DNA from: a virus
Length of the DNA: 30,859 nucleotides
Direction: 5' to 3' (one strand)
IMG/VR virus record: IMGVR_UViG_3300030104_004599
Coordinates: 1-30,859 of that record
The notes beneath the pieces are model-generated. The model was not told the origin of the DNA. It did not search any database and worked only from the letters and a program-made list of their open reading frames with translations. The translations under genes were made by a program, and so were the position numbers. How positions within the stretch are numbered: position 1 is the stretch's first letter; each line of letters starts with the position of its first letter. This document shows, in pieces, positions 28,704 through 30,859 of the stretch.

Positions 28704-30344
28704 TTATTTTTGTCCTTTCATTATATCACTTAACGTGATTTTATTTTTGTTAAAAAAGCGGTTTAAGTTTGGGTATGCTTGAAAATTACTTTTCACATGC
28801 CCAATGTAATTATTTAGTTTACAATCTTGAATTGCATTGTGTTGGCAAAATTCTTTTAATGAAAAAAGAAATTCAACATTTTTCAAAATCTCATTTGATT
28901 TTAAATTGCCCTTAAAAATTCTACATTCAATTGTTGCGGAATTGTTAAAGTTTAATGCGGAATATCTATTGCCAAACATAGCGCCAACATATTTTGTGTA
29001 TATTGATGAATCACAAATTTGATTGTTGATTGTAGCATTTACAAAATTATCTAAATGACGTAAATCAATACGCGCCCAACTTCGTGTATTACGTTGCGCA
29101 ATAAATTCAGTAAATGATTTATTTTTGTACATCATTTTCATAAATTTGTAGAATGTTAATGAACTCATAAAATTTCTACTCATATGAATATGGATGCCAC
29201 AATCATTGTCATTGAATGATTGCAATTGATTTCTAAATTGTGCAAACATATTATCCCAATCAATATTTTTAATTGCATTGTATGTGATTGGATGTGATAC
29301 AAATTCAACACCGCCATTTGAAGACAATGAACTATCATTTTTGGCATAAAACAAATTACGTCCGCCAAACTCGGTAGTTTCACACACCTTTGAAATGATT
29401 TTACTCATGTCTTTTTGATGGTCACGTTTTACACTTGTTTCAATCTCAATTCCAAAATATGAATTTTTGTGCATATGTGGTGACACATACCCGCGCACAC
29501 CGCTTGTTGATTTTCTAAAAAATCGTGGTGTTGGTTTGTATGAATATGATTGCACATGATATTTGATATCATTTTGCGCACATTTTGAGCATTTGTCATT
29601 TGGTATGAATTGAACTTTACAATATGTGTTGCAATGCTCACATTTAATCCAATCATATGCGCTCATAAATTGACCTAAACCAATTGGCATTTTGAATGTC
29701 TCATCATTAATTGGATTATCATGGTAATATTTGGCAAATCGTGTATATCCGTTGCAATAGATTAATTTCTTTTCACCATTTGTGATGTTTTCACAAATAG
29801 AATTTTTCATCATCTTTTTGGCATCCTCAATGCAAAATCTATTGTTTGCATAATCATCATTTGGGACACAATATCTTGACCATGCAACAAAATCAGATTT
29901 AAATTGTTCTATTGGCACATATTCACGCGTTTTGTGTGCATGTACACCAACACCCATTGTGAGTATGTCACCACGAATCATTGAATTACATTCAAGGTGA
30001 TTGAAATCAACTAATTTATTTTTTAGCATTTTAATCATGTCAAAATTGTGTGTTGTTTTTTGCATCATTGGCAATGCGCCATTGTCACGATTTATGAAAC
30101 CATGAATCCCAAATGTATACAAATGTTTAATGATTAATTTTTTTTGATATTCATTTTGGAATTGTCTTTCTAAATCACCCGCAAATGATTCACACGCGGA
30201 CAATGACAATTCAACATTTAACCGTTGATGTTGTGTTGATGTCAATTCAAATTGTATTATGTCATCATGTATTAATTGGATATTTATTACACCATCAATG
30301 ATGGTGGTGTTTAGTTTATATCTATTCAATGTTGTTGTATTCAT
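28704..30344 (-). CDS. Amidoligase (COOH-NH2 ligase) family enzyme
   Basis: This is a 546-residue protein with an AAAGGAATTAAAC ribosome site. The C-terminal half is the amidoligase domain, related in fold to glutamine synthetase and gamma-glutamylcysteine ligase. YFGIEIETSV (about 294-303) holds the metal-binding Glu pair, and NDSSLSSNGGVEFVSHP (about 333-349) is the D.S....G.E.VS.P motif. CGIHIHMSRN (about 380-390) is the H.H motif, and SATIECRIFKG (about 466-476) the catalytic E.R.F..... motif. The N-terminal half is unknown except for a zinc-ribbon-like CEHCNTYC ... CSKC at about 234-258. These enzymes use ATP to join a carboxyl to an amine (peptide or amide bond). Paired with the amidotransferase and the membrane protein, it probably modifies a protein or wall peptide. 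Confidence 0.85.
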   Translation of the reverse strand: MNTTTLNRYKLNTTIIDGVINIQLIHDDIIQFELTSTQHQRLNVELSLSACESFAGDLERQFQNEYQKKLIIKHLYTFGIHGFINRDNGALPMMQKTTHNFDMIKMLKNKLVDFNHLECNSMIRGDILTMGVGVHAHKTREYVPIEQFKSDFVAWSRYCVPNDDYANNRFCIEDAKKMMKNSICENITNGEKKLIYCNGYTRFAKYYHDNPINDETFKMPIGLGQFMSAYDWIKCEHCNTYCKVQFIPNDKCSKCAQNDIKYHVQSYSYKPTPRFFRKSTSGVRGYVSPHMHKNSYFGIEIETSVKRDHQKDMSKIISKVCETTEFGGRNLFYAKNDSSLSSNGGVEFVSHPITYNAIKNIDWDNMFAQFRNQLQSFNDNDCGIHIHMSRNFMSSLTFYKFMKMMYKNKSFTEFIAQRNTRSWARIDLRHLDNFVNATINNQICDSSIYTKYVGAMFGNRYSALNFNNSATIECRIFKGNLKSNEILKNVEFLFSLKEFCQHNAIQDCKLNNYIGHVKSNFQAYPNLNRFFNKNKITLSDIMKGQK

Positions 30345-30693
30345 GTTTAATTCCTTTATTTGTTTGTGTTATTTATGCGCTTCGTGCGCTCGTATATATT
30401 AAATATATTATATATTGTATGCAAATTTAACCTTGCAATAAAACATGCTAAAAAACACCATTTTTGAGCGTTTTCTGGTCGGTTACATATTGTTACAACT
30501 TTTTTTTACAAAAAACACAAAAAACCATGATTTTTGGCTATTTTTGGCATTTTTTTTGGTGTTTACTTGTATTTTGCAACTAAATTTTTGATGCTATTTT
30601 TACACGTTTTGCACGCAATTGAAAACCCATTTTGATTCAATTTTAAATGCAAAATGCCAAATCCAAAATGATAAAATATGCTAATTGATACAT
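30345..30693. other. Intergenic region upstream of the amidoligase operon
   Basis: No gene is supported. Reading leftward it holds a TTGCAT ... 17 bases ... TAATAT promoter candidate around 30390-30425, a GCGC-TTCGT-GCGC dyad (30377-30389) close to the start codon, and very A/T-rich runs at 30480-30560. The word TTTTGCACGCA (30607-30617) with its flank repeats the one at 27452 on the other side of the operon. Words such as CAATTTTAAATGC at 30638 resemble the 44-bp repeats that follow. Confidence 0.4.
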
Positions 30694-30802
30694 ACTTAAA
30701 CAATCAATTTAAATGGTATCTAATACAATTAAACAACACTTAAACAAATACATTAAATGCAATCTAATTCAATTAAATGACACTTAATGTTTTACTTTAA
30801 AT
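30694..30802. repeat. Three direct repeats at an exact 44-bp period (iteron or operator array)
   Basis: Cores starting at 30694, 30738 and 30782 all begin ACTTAA and end TTAAATG after the same distance. They are exactly 44 bases apart, about four helical turns. Units 1 and 2 agree at 35 of 44 positions over their full length; unit 3 keeps mainly the 22-base core. The 21-base cores have the same ends and length as palindromes A, B and C. The array runs close to the window edge, so more copies may follow. Confidence 0.65.
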
Positions 30803-30859
30803 GAATCTTAAAACTAAAATCACAAAAAATATTATGTTTTAAATGTTATAACAATCACT

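Noticed and set aside
30694-30802. CRISPR array
   Set aside because: The repeats are 44 bp apart but degenerate, the 'spacers' are also partly conserved, there are only three units and no cas gene; iterons or operators fit better.

Overview
The window reads as part of the genome of a double-stranded DNA tailed phage with a long non-contractile tail (siphovirus type). A head-tail connector, tail terminator, tail tube, frameshifted tail chaperones, a 1232-residue tape measure, tail hub and fibre genes lie in order, and no sheath gene is visible. The DNA is very A+T-rich, genes are tightly packed, and Arg is mostly AGA. The gene styles (calcineurin-like phosphoesterase, 'virus basic protein' families, repetitive fibre) resemble marine uncultured phages. 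Two dockerin-type calcium repeats at the end of the tail hub, and a C...EC..AGG.W motif in another tail protein, hint at a host whose surface biology uses dockerin-like modules, possibly a marine lineage such as Marinimicrobia. That host guess is inference only. Terminase, portal, capsid, polymerase and helicase are not in the window.

Layout. 1-6124 (+): the end of a phosphoesterase, two small genes, a repetitive 909-residue fibre and two structural proteins. 6130-6935 (+): a 21-bp palindromic element followed by four very basic small proteins (21, 85, 63 and 81 residues). 6935-10280 (+): connector, tail terminator, tail tube and the G/GT-type chaperone pair, the pair joined by a well-supported -1 frameshift signal. 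10270-20822 (+): tape measure, hub with BACON-like and dockerin modules, and two further tail proteins.

20803-26197 (-): a leftward nucleic-acid metabolism cluster that meets the tail operon tail-to-tail. It holds two PD-(D/E)XK-like nucleases, an HNH/DUF968-like nuclease, an SSB-like protein with the acidic IPF tip, a probable annealing protein, a replisome-organiser-like protein, a Cro-like HTH protein and several small unknowns. A near-consensus sigma70 promoter (TTGACA-16 bp-TATAAT) stands upstream, with a dyad operator candidate just downstream of its start point.

26669-30344 (-): a gamma-glutamylcyclotransferase-like gene, a 660-bp non-coding A+T-rich stretch, and then a compact operon (amidoligase, class II glutamine amidotransferase, 61-residue membrane protein) closed by a strong terminator. 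The operon has different codon habits (many CGN Arg codons) and imperfect flanking direct repeats, so it looks like an acquired peptide-ligation cassette. The right edge (30694-30802) holds three direct repeats at an exact 44-bp period. Their core has the same layout as a 21-bp palindromic element found at three other places, which suggests a phage-wide operator or origin iteron system.
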